The notes under the pieces were generated by a model, which searched no databases, was not told the DNA's origin, and worked only from the letters and a program-made list of their open reading frames with translations. A stretch of 6,172 nt of DNA from Opitutaceae bacterium (GTDB lineage Bacteria; Verrucomicrobiota; Verrucomicrobiia; Opitutales; Opitutaceae), in contig JAITDF010000725.1 in NCBI GenBank assembly GCA_031282705.1, forward strand, positions 1-6,172, in the 5' to 3' direction. Shown here piece by piece: positions 1 through 6,172 of this stretch. Position 1 is the stretch's first letter, and each line of letters begins with the position of its first letter. Both the position numbers and the translations under genes were made by a program.

Positions 1-635
1 TGCCCCTCCCCGAAAATGCGTTCTACGACAGGCGTGTTTTTGTCACCCATTTCATTGAGATGCCGGACGCTCGCGCGAGAGAGGGGCGGCCCGGCGTGGC
101 GTTCGCCGGGTTTTGTCCATCCCCACCAATTGCCCGGCGACGCACCTCCGTCGAGCATGCCGGAGCCGGTCACGGCGATGTTTTCCTGCCCGTGAGCGTG
201 GATGAGCGGCGAATAATTCATGCACTCGATGCCCTCCCAGCGGGTGGGAACGGCGGGGAGATACGCGGCGGGATCGGTGGAAAAAACAAGCATGGCGCCT
301 TCGCTCACGTGGAGATTGACATTGCTTTTCAGGTGGATGGCTCCGGTGAGAAAAATGCCGCCGGGAATGACGACACGGCCTCCGCCGGCCTCGTGGCACG
401 CGGCGATGGCACTGGCGATGGCGGCGGTGCAATCGTGCGCGCCGCCGGGCCTCGCGCCGAATCGCGCGTCGGTGATGATAAAATCACGGGCGGGAAACAA
501 AGGCGCATTTATTTGCGCGAGAATCGCCGGCACCGCGTTCCACGGATCGTCGTGGAGTGCTGCGCTGGAGACCGACTGAAGAAGCACTGCAAAAAACAAC
601 GCGATGCCTGGGAGGAAAAATCCATGACTTGGCAT
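1..635 (-). CDS. GH28 polygalacturonase-type glycoside hydrolase, N-terminal part (runs off window)
   Basis: The first 211 residues of an exported pectinase-type enzyme; the frame stays open to base 1. GH28 enzymes hydrolyse galacturonic-acid linkages in pectic polymers with a right-handed beta-helix. Residues 1-26 form a signal peptide (hydrophobic run around GIALFFAVLL, then SVSSAA). The pectate-lyase-fold start follows at about 52-70 (FIITDARFGARPGG), then EAGGGRVVIPGG (82-93), LTGAIHLKSNVNLHV (96-110), the FSTDP..YLP block (118-127), TRWEGIECMNYSPLI (131-145), ENIAVTGSGMLDGG (151-164) and VVERIFGEG (203-211). This series is characteristic of bacterial GH28 proteins. The catalytic aspartates lie in the missing C-terminal part, so activity cannot be judged. 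An in-frame ATG at 704 would add 23 residues before the signal peptide; I prefer 635 because the signal peptide then starts cleanly and a TATAAT sits between the two. No Shine-Dalgarno is seen. It follows the sulfatase remnant. Confidence 0.9.
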   Translation of the reverse strand, partial: MPSHGFFLPGIALFFAVLLQSVSSAALHDDPWNAVPAILAQINAPLFPARDFIITDARFGARPGGAHDCTAAIASAIAACHEAGGGRVVIPGGIFLTGAIHLKSNVNLHVSEGAMLVFSTDPAAYLPAVPTRWEGIECMNYSPLIHAHGQENIAVTGSGMLDGGASPGNWWGWTKPGERHAGPPLSRASVRHLNEMGDKNTPVVERIFGEG

Positions 636-686
636 GGGAATAAAAGACGATTTTCTAAGTCGGTCGATCCGTCCGGAATCCAATAT

Positions 687-716
687 ATTATATAGGTATG
701 TCATATACAATGTGAT
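687..716 (-). promoter_or_regulatory. Possible sigma70-type promoter for the GH28 gene
   Basis: On the minus strand a perfect TATAAT lies at 692-687. An ATCACA at 716-711 matches TTGACA at four of six positions, with an 18-base spacer. The patch is strikingly AT-rich against its GC-rich surroundings. A start site near 680 would give a leader of about 45 bases to the ATG at 635 and would exclude the upstream in-frame ATG at 704. A short palindrome, TATGACATA, lies in the spacer and could be an operator or chance. AT-rich DNA gives false promoter matches easily, so this is tentative. Confidence 0.33.
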
Positions 717-736
717 TGATTTCTCGTCCGCAGACA

Positions 737-1180
737 TCAGGGAGCCTCCAGTTCTCCTTCTGCGACAGGTTGCACAAGCGGGAAAGCCGTGCTGGTGACG
801 CGTGCGGAGGCCATGAGCCGAGCAAAATATTCGATCCTGCCGGAATTTTGAGAGGAAAGATTGCTCTTTTCCTCCGGATCGCGGGAAGAGTCGTGGAGTT
901 CAAGTGCGGCGCGAGAGGGCGTGCAGACCGGCGAGCCAGCATAGTGCCGCGTCATGATCATGCCCTCGCGGGCGAGCCGGTCTATGTTGGGTGTGTTGAA
1001 GCTGGCCTGCCCGTTGAAGCCGGCATCACCATAACCGGCGGCGGCGAGTATGAATATGATATTGGGACGAGCCGGCGCGGCTTCGCGCTCAGTGGCTTGC
1101 GCAGGGCCGGATGACAGCACGACTGCGGAGGCGGCAATACCCGATAGAAATGAGGCCAGGTGCGTGGCAGGAGTTTGCAT
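737..1180 (-). pseudogene. Sulfatase remnant with large in-frame internal deletion
   Basis: An intact 147-codon frame whose two ends are both sulfatase but whose middle is missing. Residues 1-30 are a signal peptide ending in GPAQA. Residues 39-93 match the sulfatase N-terminus: PNIIFIL, TPNIDRLAREG (63-73) and the formylglycine motif C86-T-P-S-R90. Directly after AAL (91-93) comes ELHDSSRDPEEKSNL (94-108), normally found near the C-terminus, followed by a typical end (LMASARVTSTAFPL). Full sulfatases are about 450-550 residues; against the neighbouring sulfatase about 320 are missing, including the GKWH, histidine-proline, DNG and distal lysine motifs. The metal-binding motif ADD(L/M)GYGD has become AAAGYGD, losing both aspartates and one residue. 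It cannot be an ordinary sulfatase. It is either a decaying gene with an uninterrupted frame or a small secreted non-catalytic protein. The gap to the upstream hydrolase gene is 75 bases. Confidence 0.85.
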
Positions 1181-1255
1181 GGCGATTTTGGCAATCAGTG
1201 TGTGAAATTTAAAAAATCGGACAGGCAGTTACGGGGGACTTTAAATCATCCGGAA

Positions 1256-2647
1256 TCAATCGGCTGGCTCGAAAATTTTATCGAGTTGCTTCATGCCCTT
1301 GATGGCGCGGGCGGGGAGAAATTCACCGTTTGGGCCGAAAGCGAGGAGTGCCTCGGCGGGCTCAACCGTGCATGCGGACTCGTCGACTTCACCCTTTGCA
1401 TTTTGGACCGCCGCCAAATCCATGCCCAGATGCGCGGCAAAGAATGAATACACGGCCTTCCGCTTGCTCGGACCGTAATCGTGGCCCTCCCGGGGGAAGT
1501 GCACGTTGACCACGGCCTCCGTTTTCCCGTAAAGACCATAGACGTGCCTGAGAAAAGGATACTCCACATCGGGCACGCCGGCCGTCCAGTCGCCGCCATC
1601 CGACAGCACGAGTTGGGGGCGCGGCGCGGCAAGGGCGGCAAGCTCGGCATTGTTCATGCCGCCCGCGGCCAGGTGGATGGGCCGCCCGCTTTCGCATGGA
1701 CAGCCGCCGTCGAAATGCGCCGACACCATGACGACCGGCGCGCTGACGCCCACGCGGGCGTCAATCGCGGCGAGCATCATCGTTTGCGAGCCTCCACCAG
1801 AGGCGCCGGTGACCGCAATCCTGCCGGGGTCTATTTCCGGAAGTTTTGAAAAATAATCGATGATGCGGATGCCATTCAGGATTTGCATGGTTTGCGCCAT
1901 CGGGGTGCGGTGCGCGGCGGCATCGAATTGCAGGAGCGATTCGCCCCAGGCAAACAGGTCGTAGGAAACCGCCCACGCGCCCATGCGGGCAAACATCGCG
2001 CAGCGGATTTGCCGGTCGTCGCGATAGCGTCCGCCGGGAAAGTGCCCGTTGGGGCTGACGACGAGGGGGCATTTGCCGGCGGCGCGGCCGGGAATGTAAA
2101 CGGAACCGCACACAAACACGCCGGGCAGCGTCTCGATGGCGAAGTTTTGCACGCGGTAGCCGTCCATGCTGCGCCCGGTGGTGAGGATGGGTTGCGTCCG
2201 GGGGGCGTCTGGCATGGGGGACAATCGCAGTGCGGCCAGCAGCGCCGGACGCAGGGCTCGCGCCTGCTTCTCCCATGCGGCCCTGTCCTTGTAGAGCGCG
2301 GCGAGGTATTGCATTTCCCGCGCCCCCTCGGCGGGCGAACGGCGCGGGTGATCGTAGGCGAGGAGCCGGTAGGTTTTCCCGGTTTCGTATTCAAACATCA
2401 GGTCGAAGGGCGTGAGCACATTGCGCAAGGATTCCTCCGCGCTGTAACGCCGGATGCGGTAGTCCGCGTAATCAAGCGTCTTGCCGTCGAGAAGCCCTTG
2501 GGGAATTTTGAGGTCCAGGTCGAACCGTTTCCGGATGTCCGCCACCACGTCGGCCAGCGGGCGCGACTGGCGGGGATTGTCGGTGCCGCTAGATGCCGCG
2601 GGCATCACCGCCGTAATGGCGAGGAGGAATAGCAAACTGTGTTTCAT
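1256..2647 (-). CDS. Exported alpha/beta hydrolase (acetyl-xylan-esterase-like) with N-terminal STN-like domain
   Basis: A 463-residue secreted serine hydrolase, probably an esterase that removes acyl or related ester groups from polysaccharide. Residues 1-20 are a signal peptide. Residues about 30-98 resemble an STN-type domain: PLADVVADIRKRFDLDLKIP, a short strand at KTLDYADYRI, then AEESLRNVLTPFDL and a final strand. After a charged linker, the hydrolase domain spans about 150-410: VCGSVYIPG (179-187), an oxyanion-type segment SPNGHFPGGRY (198-208), RMGAWAVSYD (221-230), the nucleophile elbow G281-A-S283-G-G-G, the cysteine pair GGCPCESG (314-321), a probable acid at D353 or D350 in SDGGDW, and H389 in REGHDYG. 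The GASGGGSQT elbow and CxC segment resemble a planctomycete/verrucomicrobial group often annotated acetyl xylan esterase; the true substrate is unknown. No Shine-Dalgarno precedes the ATG. It lies 54 bases after the sulfatase gene, in the same direction. Confidence 0.85.
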   Translation of the reverse strand: MKHSLLFLLAITAVMPAASSGTDNPRQSRPLADVVADIRKRFDLDLKIPQGLLDGKTLDYADYRIRRYSAEESLRNVLTPFDLMFEYETGKTYRLLAYDHPRRSPAEGAREMQYLAALYKDRAAWEKQARALRPALLAALRLSPMPDAPRTQPILTTGRSMDGYRVQNFAIETLPGVFVCGSVYIPGRAAGKCPLVVSPNGHFPGGRYRDDRQIRCAMFARMGAWAVSYDLFAWGESLLQFDAAAHRTPMAQTMQILNGIRIIDYFSKLPEIDPGRIAVTGASGGGSQTMMLAAIDARVGVSAPVVMVSAHFDGGCPCESGRPIHLAAGGMNNAELAALAAPRPQLVLSDGGDWTAGVPDVEYPFLRHVYGLYGKTEAVVNVHFPREGHDYGPSKRKAVYSFFAAHLGMDLAAVQNAKGEVDESACTVEPAEALLAFGPNGEFLPARAIKGMKQLDKIFEPAD

Positions 2648-2701
2648 AAAAACATTCGTCTGTTTTGCACGGGAGATTTTCCCGGCAAGGTATGCAAGTT
2701 T

Positions 2702-4123
2702 CTATTTTCCGGACGGCACCAGGCGCCATTCGCCACCTTCGCGCGGGAGCATTTCCTGGGCGTTCACCTCACGGCGCCATTGGGCGAGCTTTGCGCGGAG
2801 CCTGACAACCATTTCCGGTTTTTGCGCGGCCATGTCGTTTTGCTGTCCGGGATCGGCGGAAATATCAAACAGGCTGGCCGCGGGGCCGACGCCGAGCAAC
2901 GAACCCTCGTGCCATTCGATGAGCATGTGGTTGCCCTCGCGGATGGCCGAGCCCGGCTGGAATCCCCCCGCTTGATGATAATGCGGATAATGCCAGTAAA
3001 GCGCGCGGGACGGCAGCGCCGCGCCGATGGACAAATGAGCGAGCAGGCTCACCCCATCGGGAGGCAGGTCTGAAGTGTCGCAACCGGCCGCGTCCAGCAC
3101 GGTGAAAAACACATCCTGCGTGATCGTGGGGGCGTCCGACAATATGCCCGGACGCACCTTGCCGGGCCAGCGCACGCACATGGGCACGCGCAGCCCGCCC
3201 TGCCAGAGGGACGCCTTGCCACCGCGAAACGGATACTGCGACTGAAGCTGCTCCAGGTTCCCGTTGTCGGAAATGAACATGACGAGCGTGCGGCGCGACA
3301 GGTCGAGCCGGTCCAGCGTGTCGAGTATGCGTCCGATGCCGGCATCCATGCGCTCGATCATCGCGGCCATGACAGCGTTGTTTTCCGCGCGCCCCGCCCC
3401 GGGTTTGTTCGCATACTTCGCGGTCAGCAACGGCTCCTCCACCAATGGCGTGTGCACGACGTTGTGCGCGACATAACAAAAGAACGGGCGGTCCCGGTTT
3501 GCCTGGATGAAATCGACGGCGTGGCCGGTGATGGCCCCGACGTTGTGGGCATCAGGCTCATCGAGTTTTTTGGGCGACGGTTTCCGGGCATGAAACACCA
3601 CGTCGAATCCCTGCGACTCGGGATCCATGGGACGGCCCGGTTTGTAATCGTAATCCGGAGCGAGGTGCCATTTGCCAAACAGTCCGTTTATATAGCCGCG
3701 CTCACGCAGCCGTTCGGCGACAGTTTTCTCCGCCAGCGGCAGGCCCTGCTCCATCTTCGGCGTGACCAGCGCACGGCCTTCCCAAGCCGTGCCCGGGATG
3801 AAATCCGTGAGGTGCAGGCGCGCCGGGGCCTTGCCGGTCATGAGCGCGGCGCGCGACGGCGAGCAGACCGGTGCGGCGGCGTAAGCTTGGGTGAAGGCCG
3901 TCCCCTCGCGGGCGATGCGGTCGATGTTGGGCGTCTCATACCACGCGCCGCCGTGGTAACCGACCTGATTCCAGCCCATGTCGTCGGCGACAATGATGAC
4001 GATGTTGGGCGGCATGCCGCCGTCCGCCTGCGCAGCGACTGCCCCCGGCGCCGTTGCCAGCGTGCCGAATGCAAGCCTTCCCAGGAAGTTGATGCTGGTT
4101 TGTTTTATATTATGTGTTCCCAT
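2702..4123 (-). CDS. Exported formylglycine-dependent sulfatase (arylsulfatase family, S1-type)
   Basis: A complete 473-residue sulfatase that would hydrolyse sulfate esters, probably on an exported or periplasmic polysaccharide fragment. The N-terminus has a signal peptide (hydrophobic run within 13-30, AVAAQA at about 28-33). The catalytic set is intact: metal ligands D47 and D48 in VADDMGW, the formylglycine motif C87-S-P-S-R91, GKWH with K151 and H153, VVHTP with H224, D286-N287 in SDNGN, and K303 in GGKASLWQGGLRVP. The C-terminal subdomain includes ALYWHYPHYH (374-383), a region that usually contacts substrate, and SLFDISADPGQQND (417-430). The cysteine-type motif needs a maturase (FGE or anaerobic sulfatase-maturing enzyme) encoded elsewhere. 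The open frame continues upstream to 4843, but that stretch is an out-of-frame Arg/Pro/Ser-rich reading of the NHL gene; the ATG at 4123 directly precedes the signal peptide. No Shine-Dalgarno is seen. Sulfatase subfamily and substrate cannot be fixed by eye. Confidence 0.93.
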   Translation of the reverse strand: MGTHNIKQTSINFLGRLAFGTLATAPGAVAAQADGGMPPNIVIIVADDMGWNQVGYHGGAWYETPNIDRIAREGTAFTQAYAAAPVCSPSRAALMTGKAPARLHLTDFIPGTAWEGRALVTPKMEQGLPLAEKTVAERLRERGYINGLFGKWHLAPDYDYKPGRPMDPESQGFDVVFHARKPSPKKLDEPDAHNVGAITGHAVDFIQANRDRPFFCYVAHNVVHTPLVEEPLLTAKYANKPGAGRAENNAVMAAMIERMDAGIGRILDTLDRLDLSRRTLVMFISDNGNLEQLQSQYPFRGGKASLWQGGLRVPMCVRWPGKVRPGILSDAPTITQDVFFTVLDAAGCDTSDLPPDGVSLLAHLSIGAALPSRALYWHYPHYHQAGGFQPGSAIREGNHMLIEWHEGSLLGVGPAASLFDISADPGQQNDMAAQKPEMVVRLRAKLAQWRREVNAQEMLPREGGEWRLVPSGK

Positions 4124-4157
4124 TTTATAAAATTTATTGATTCCAGTGTGGATTTGT

Positions 4158-6172
4158 TTAACGTCCCCGGTGAAGGCGGATGCGCTTCCCCCCGCGCAAC
4201 ACGGCGAGCGTGGACAGTGCGACAAAATACCAGGACACGGGCGCGCCGCCGCCGCCGCTTCCAGTGTTTTTATTATGATTGCCGCCGTTTCCCTGGCTGG
4301 TTCCATCGCCTCCGGACAGGGCGGGCATGAGCGTGGTGACCAAATCGTCGGGCGCAATATGGCGGATGGCGGCGTTGCCGGTGTCGGCAACGTAGATGTT
4401 CCCGGAGTCGTCGAGCGCCAGATCGCGCGGATGGTCGAGGATGGCATCGGTGCCCGATCCGGCCTGGTGGCCGTGCGTCGGCTGTGCGCCGGGACGGCCC
4501 GCGATGGTGCGAATTTCGCCCGTGGCGAGGTTGATTTCGCGAATGAGTGAATTGCCCGTATCCGCCATATACAAATAGCCGCCGTCAACCGCGATGCCGC
4601 GCGGCGAGCGGAAACGCGCTTGCGTCGTGGCGTTTCCATCGGAAAAGCCCGCCGTGCCCGCCGCGCCTGCGAGGGTGCGCACATCAAACGTGCCCGGTTC
4701 GATGGCGCGGAGAGTGTGGTTGCCGGTGTCGGCGACGTAGATCGTGCCGGACGTGGATACAGCGATGCCGGAGGGCAGTCGGAAACGCACTGCCGCGCCC
4801 GCGCCGTCCGCATCGCCGGCGTCGCCGTTCCTCGACCCCGCAATGGTGGACACGCTGCCGGCTGCGGTAATCATGCGGATGGCGTTATTTGCTGTATCGG
4901 CAATATAAATATTGCCGGCGGCGTCAGCGGCGACGGCATCGGGGCCGTTGAAGCGCGCCGCTGAAGCTGTCCCGTCAATAAAACCGGATTCCCCGGCCGA
5001 ACCGGCGAGCGTGTCCACGGCGGCGCCGGGCGCAATGACACGGATGACATGCCCGGCGGTGTCGGCGACCGCCAGTTTGTGTCCCGGTGCAATGGCAAAC
5101 CCGGACGGCATGTCGAAACGCGCCGCGACGCCAGTGCCATTGGCCGTCCCCGCCGCGCCCGGCGATCCGGAGAAGGTGGACAGCGTGCCAGAGGCAAGAA
5201 GTTGCACGGTGGAGAGCGCGTCGTCCGCAATGTATAAATTACCCGACGCATCCACCGCCAGCGCGACGGGATGCGGGTAGCGTTCGTCTTCCTCGACGCG
5301 CAGCATGGCGGCGTTGCTGGCCATCGGGGCACCGACACCGTTTGCCGCGACAAAACGAAACTGCCAGCCGGACATGTCCATCCCGACCCCGGAGACGCGC
5401 AATGTGTCCGTGCCGGCGCCGCTGTATATTCCGCCATCGGTGATTGTTTGCCAAGGCGCTCCGGAACCGGTTGCGAGCACCTGCCATTCATAACCCGGCG
5501 CGGGATTACCGTTCGCCCGGGCGGTCAGCACCAAATCGTGTCCGCTGACCACGACTTGATTTGAAAGCCGCTGCAACCCTGAGGCGGGCGCCTCCAACGC
5601 ATACACCGTCCGTCCGTCCGTTGATATTCCGTTTTTTGTCATGATAATGATATTTCCCCCTGCCGGCGCGCTTGCGGGAATCATGATGTCCAGCTTTTCC
5701 GCCGATTCACGCGTCCACGCGGCGGGAACGCCGCCCACGAGCACTTCGGCAATATCATAAAAATGGGCGCCCTCAATGGTCGCCATGCCACCGGGCGCGA
5801 GTGCGCCGGGAGAAACCGCCGTGATGGCGGGACGCGTCGCAAAGCCGGTGATCTGTCTGGAGGCGGCGACAAGCGGTTCGAGACGGAGGCGTTCGGTTTT
5901 TTGTCTGGGCGCCTCGGTGCCGAGAAGGCGCATGAGGCCGGCGTTGTCCTGATAGGTGTCGTTCAAATGGCAGAGAAGCTCCCAATGGATGTTGAGGTCG
6001 AGGCGGTGGGCGATGCGGAAATCGAGAAGCGCCTGCGCCGCCTCGCGCTGCTCCGCCCCGCCGGCGGTGCTGGCGAGGCGGTTGGCGACGATGGCGCGGC
6101 GGGCAAGGCGGTTGTGCCGGTTGGCAAGCTGGAGCGCCTGGATGCGCGCGCGCCGCCGCGTGTCGAGCGGGG
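4158..6172 (-). CDS. IPT/Ig/NHL-repeat surface protein with C-terminal sorting tail, 5' end outside window
   Basis: A C-terminal fragment of 670 residues, with no stop back to the window edge; a TTG at 5966 is only an internal codon. Counting from the first full codon at 6170, residues 1-112 are Arg/Ala/Leu-rich and probably helical, with no domain I recognise. About 113-190 is an IPT/TIG domain (ITAVSPGALAPGGMATIEG, VLVGGVPAAW). About 195-292 is Ig-like (NGNPAPGYEWQV, then DTLRVSGVGMDMSGWQFRF and AANG). Residues 298-616 hold six NHL repeats of the VAxDxxGNxYIADTxNxxIR type, separated by G-rich linkers with DG and ARF, expected to fold as a six-bladed propeller. The C-terminus is a Gly-rich segment, hydrophobic stretch and basic tail. 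NHL propellers bind proteins or glycans and are rarely enzymes, so a binding or scaffolding role outside the cell is likely. Its stop lies 34 bases before the sulfatase ATG, suggesting co-transcription. Confidence 0.88.
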   Translation of the reverse strand, partial: PLDTRRRARIQALQLANRHNRLARRAIVANRLASTAGGAEQREAAQALLDFRIAHRLDLNIHWELLCHLNDTYQDNAGLMRLLGTEAPRQKTERLRLEPLVAASRQITGFATRPAITAVSPGALAPGGMATIEGAHFYDIAEVLVGGVPAAWTRESAEKLDIMIPASAPAGGNIIIMTKNGISTDGRTVYALEAPASGLQRLSNQVVVSGHDLVLTARANGNPAPGYEWQVLATGSGAPWQTITDGGIYSGAGTDTLRVSGVGMDMSGWQFRFVAANGVGAPMASNAAMLRVEEDERYPHPVALAVDASGNLYIADDALSTVQLLASGTLSTFSGSPGAAGTANGTGVAARFDMPSGFAIAPGHKLAVADTAGHVIRVIAPGAAVDTLAGSAGESGFIDGTASAARFNGPDAVAADAAGNIYIADTANNAIRMITAAGSVSTIAGSRNGDAGDADGAGAAVRFRLPSGIAVSTSGTIYVADTGNHTLRAIEPGTFDVRTLAGAAGTAGFSDGNATTQARFRSPRGIAVDGGYLYMADTGNSLIREINLATGEIRTIAGRPGAQPTHGHQAGSGTDAILDHPRDLALDDSGNIYVADTGNAAIRHIAPDDLVTTLMPALSGGDGTSQGNGGNHNKNTGSGGGGAPVSWYFVALSTLAVLRGGKRIRLHRGR
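4161..4262 (-). other. C-terminal protein-sorting signal of the NHL protein (GlyGly-CTERM-like)
   Basis: The last 34 residues show the three-part layout of bacterial C-terminal sorting signals: a Gly-rich motif ending GGGGAP (639-644), a hydrophobic stretch SWYFVALSTLAVL (646-658), and a basic end with RGGKRIRLHRGR (659-670). It resembles GlyGly-CTERM tails, which rhombosortase proteases process, but the GGGGAPxSW sequence may be a lineage-specific variant. It implies that the propeller is exported and held at, or released from, the cell surface. A plain membrane anchor is the alternative. Confidence 0.6.

Noticed and set aside
60..695. Plus-strand open frame of 211 codons
   Set aside because: Antisense to the GH28 gene, whose signal peptide and family blocks are clear; the plus-strand product is unstructured and matches nothing.
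1883..2632. Plus-strand open frame of 249 codons
   Set aside because: Antisense shadow of the alpha/beta hydrolase gene, Gly/Arg/His-rich without recognisable motifs.
2670..2684. CGGGA/TCCCG hairpin between the sulfatase and hydrolase genes as a terminator
   Set aside because: The stem is only five pairs and no U-run follows on the transcribed strand, so termination is unlikely.
3452..4330. Long plus-strand open frame of 292 codons
   Set aside because: It lies antisense to the sulfatase with its full catalytic motif set; high GC makes long antisense frames common, and its translation shows no domain or signal.
4124..4843. 240-residue N-terminal extension of the sulfatase frame
   Set aside because: It reads the NHL gene in another frame, is Arg/Pro/Ser/Thr-rich, and would bury the sulfatase signal peptide internally.
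4323..5279. NHL-repeat DNA as a tandem repeat or CRISPR-like array
   Set aside because: Periodicity is at protein level only; the DNA units are diverged, spacing varies and no identical repeats are seen.

Overview
The window is GC-rich, bacterial and densely coding. Every real gene lies on the minus strand, so the biological order runs from high to low coordinates. Exported sulfatases, a bacterial-type GH28 pectinase, an exported alpha/beta hydrolase (acetyl-xylan-esterase-like) and an IPT/NHL surface protein with a Gly-rich C-terminal sorting tail suggest a polysaccharide-degrading Gram-negative bacterium. Verrucomicrobiota (Opitutaceae-like) is my best guess, with Planctomycetota-like relatives possible. 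This is an inference from protein style; no marker gene is present.

Layout, read in the direction of transcription: (1) 6172-4158, the C-terminal 670 residues of a large mosaic surface protein: helical region, IPT/TIG domain, Ig-like domain, six NHL repeats and a Gly-rich/hydrophobic/basic tail. Its start lies outside the window. (2) 4123-2702, a complete, apparently catalytically competent exported sulfatase of 473 residues. (3) 2647-1256, an exported alpha/beta hydrolase carrying an STN-like domain in front of the catalytic domain. (4) 1180-737, a 147-residue sulfatase remnant in which the N-terminal active-site segment is joined in frame to the C-terminal end; roughly 300 or more central residues are missing and the first metal-ligand motif is destroyed. 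(5) 635-1, the N-terminal 211 residues of a GH28 polygalacturonase-type glycosidase that runs off the window.

The gaps are 34, 54, 75 and about 101 bases, with no convincing terminator, so genes 2-5 could be one transcript. An AT-rich patch with a perfect TATAAT before the GH28 gene may give it its own promoter. Together the enzymes look like part of a locus for an acidic, sulfated and possibly acylated plant or algal polysaccharide: the sulfatase removes sulfate esters, the esterase removes acyl groups and GH28 cuts the uronic-acid backbone. The substrate is not established by sequence alone. The most unusual items are the internally deleted sulfatase ORF, the STN-hydrolase fusion and the C-terminal sorting signal.
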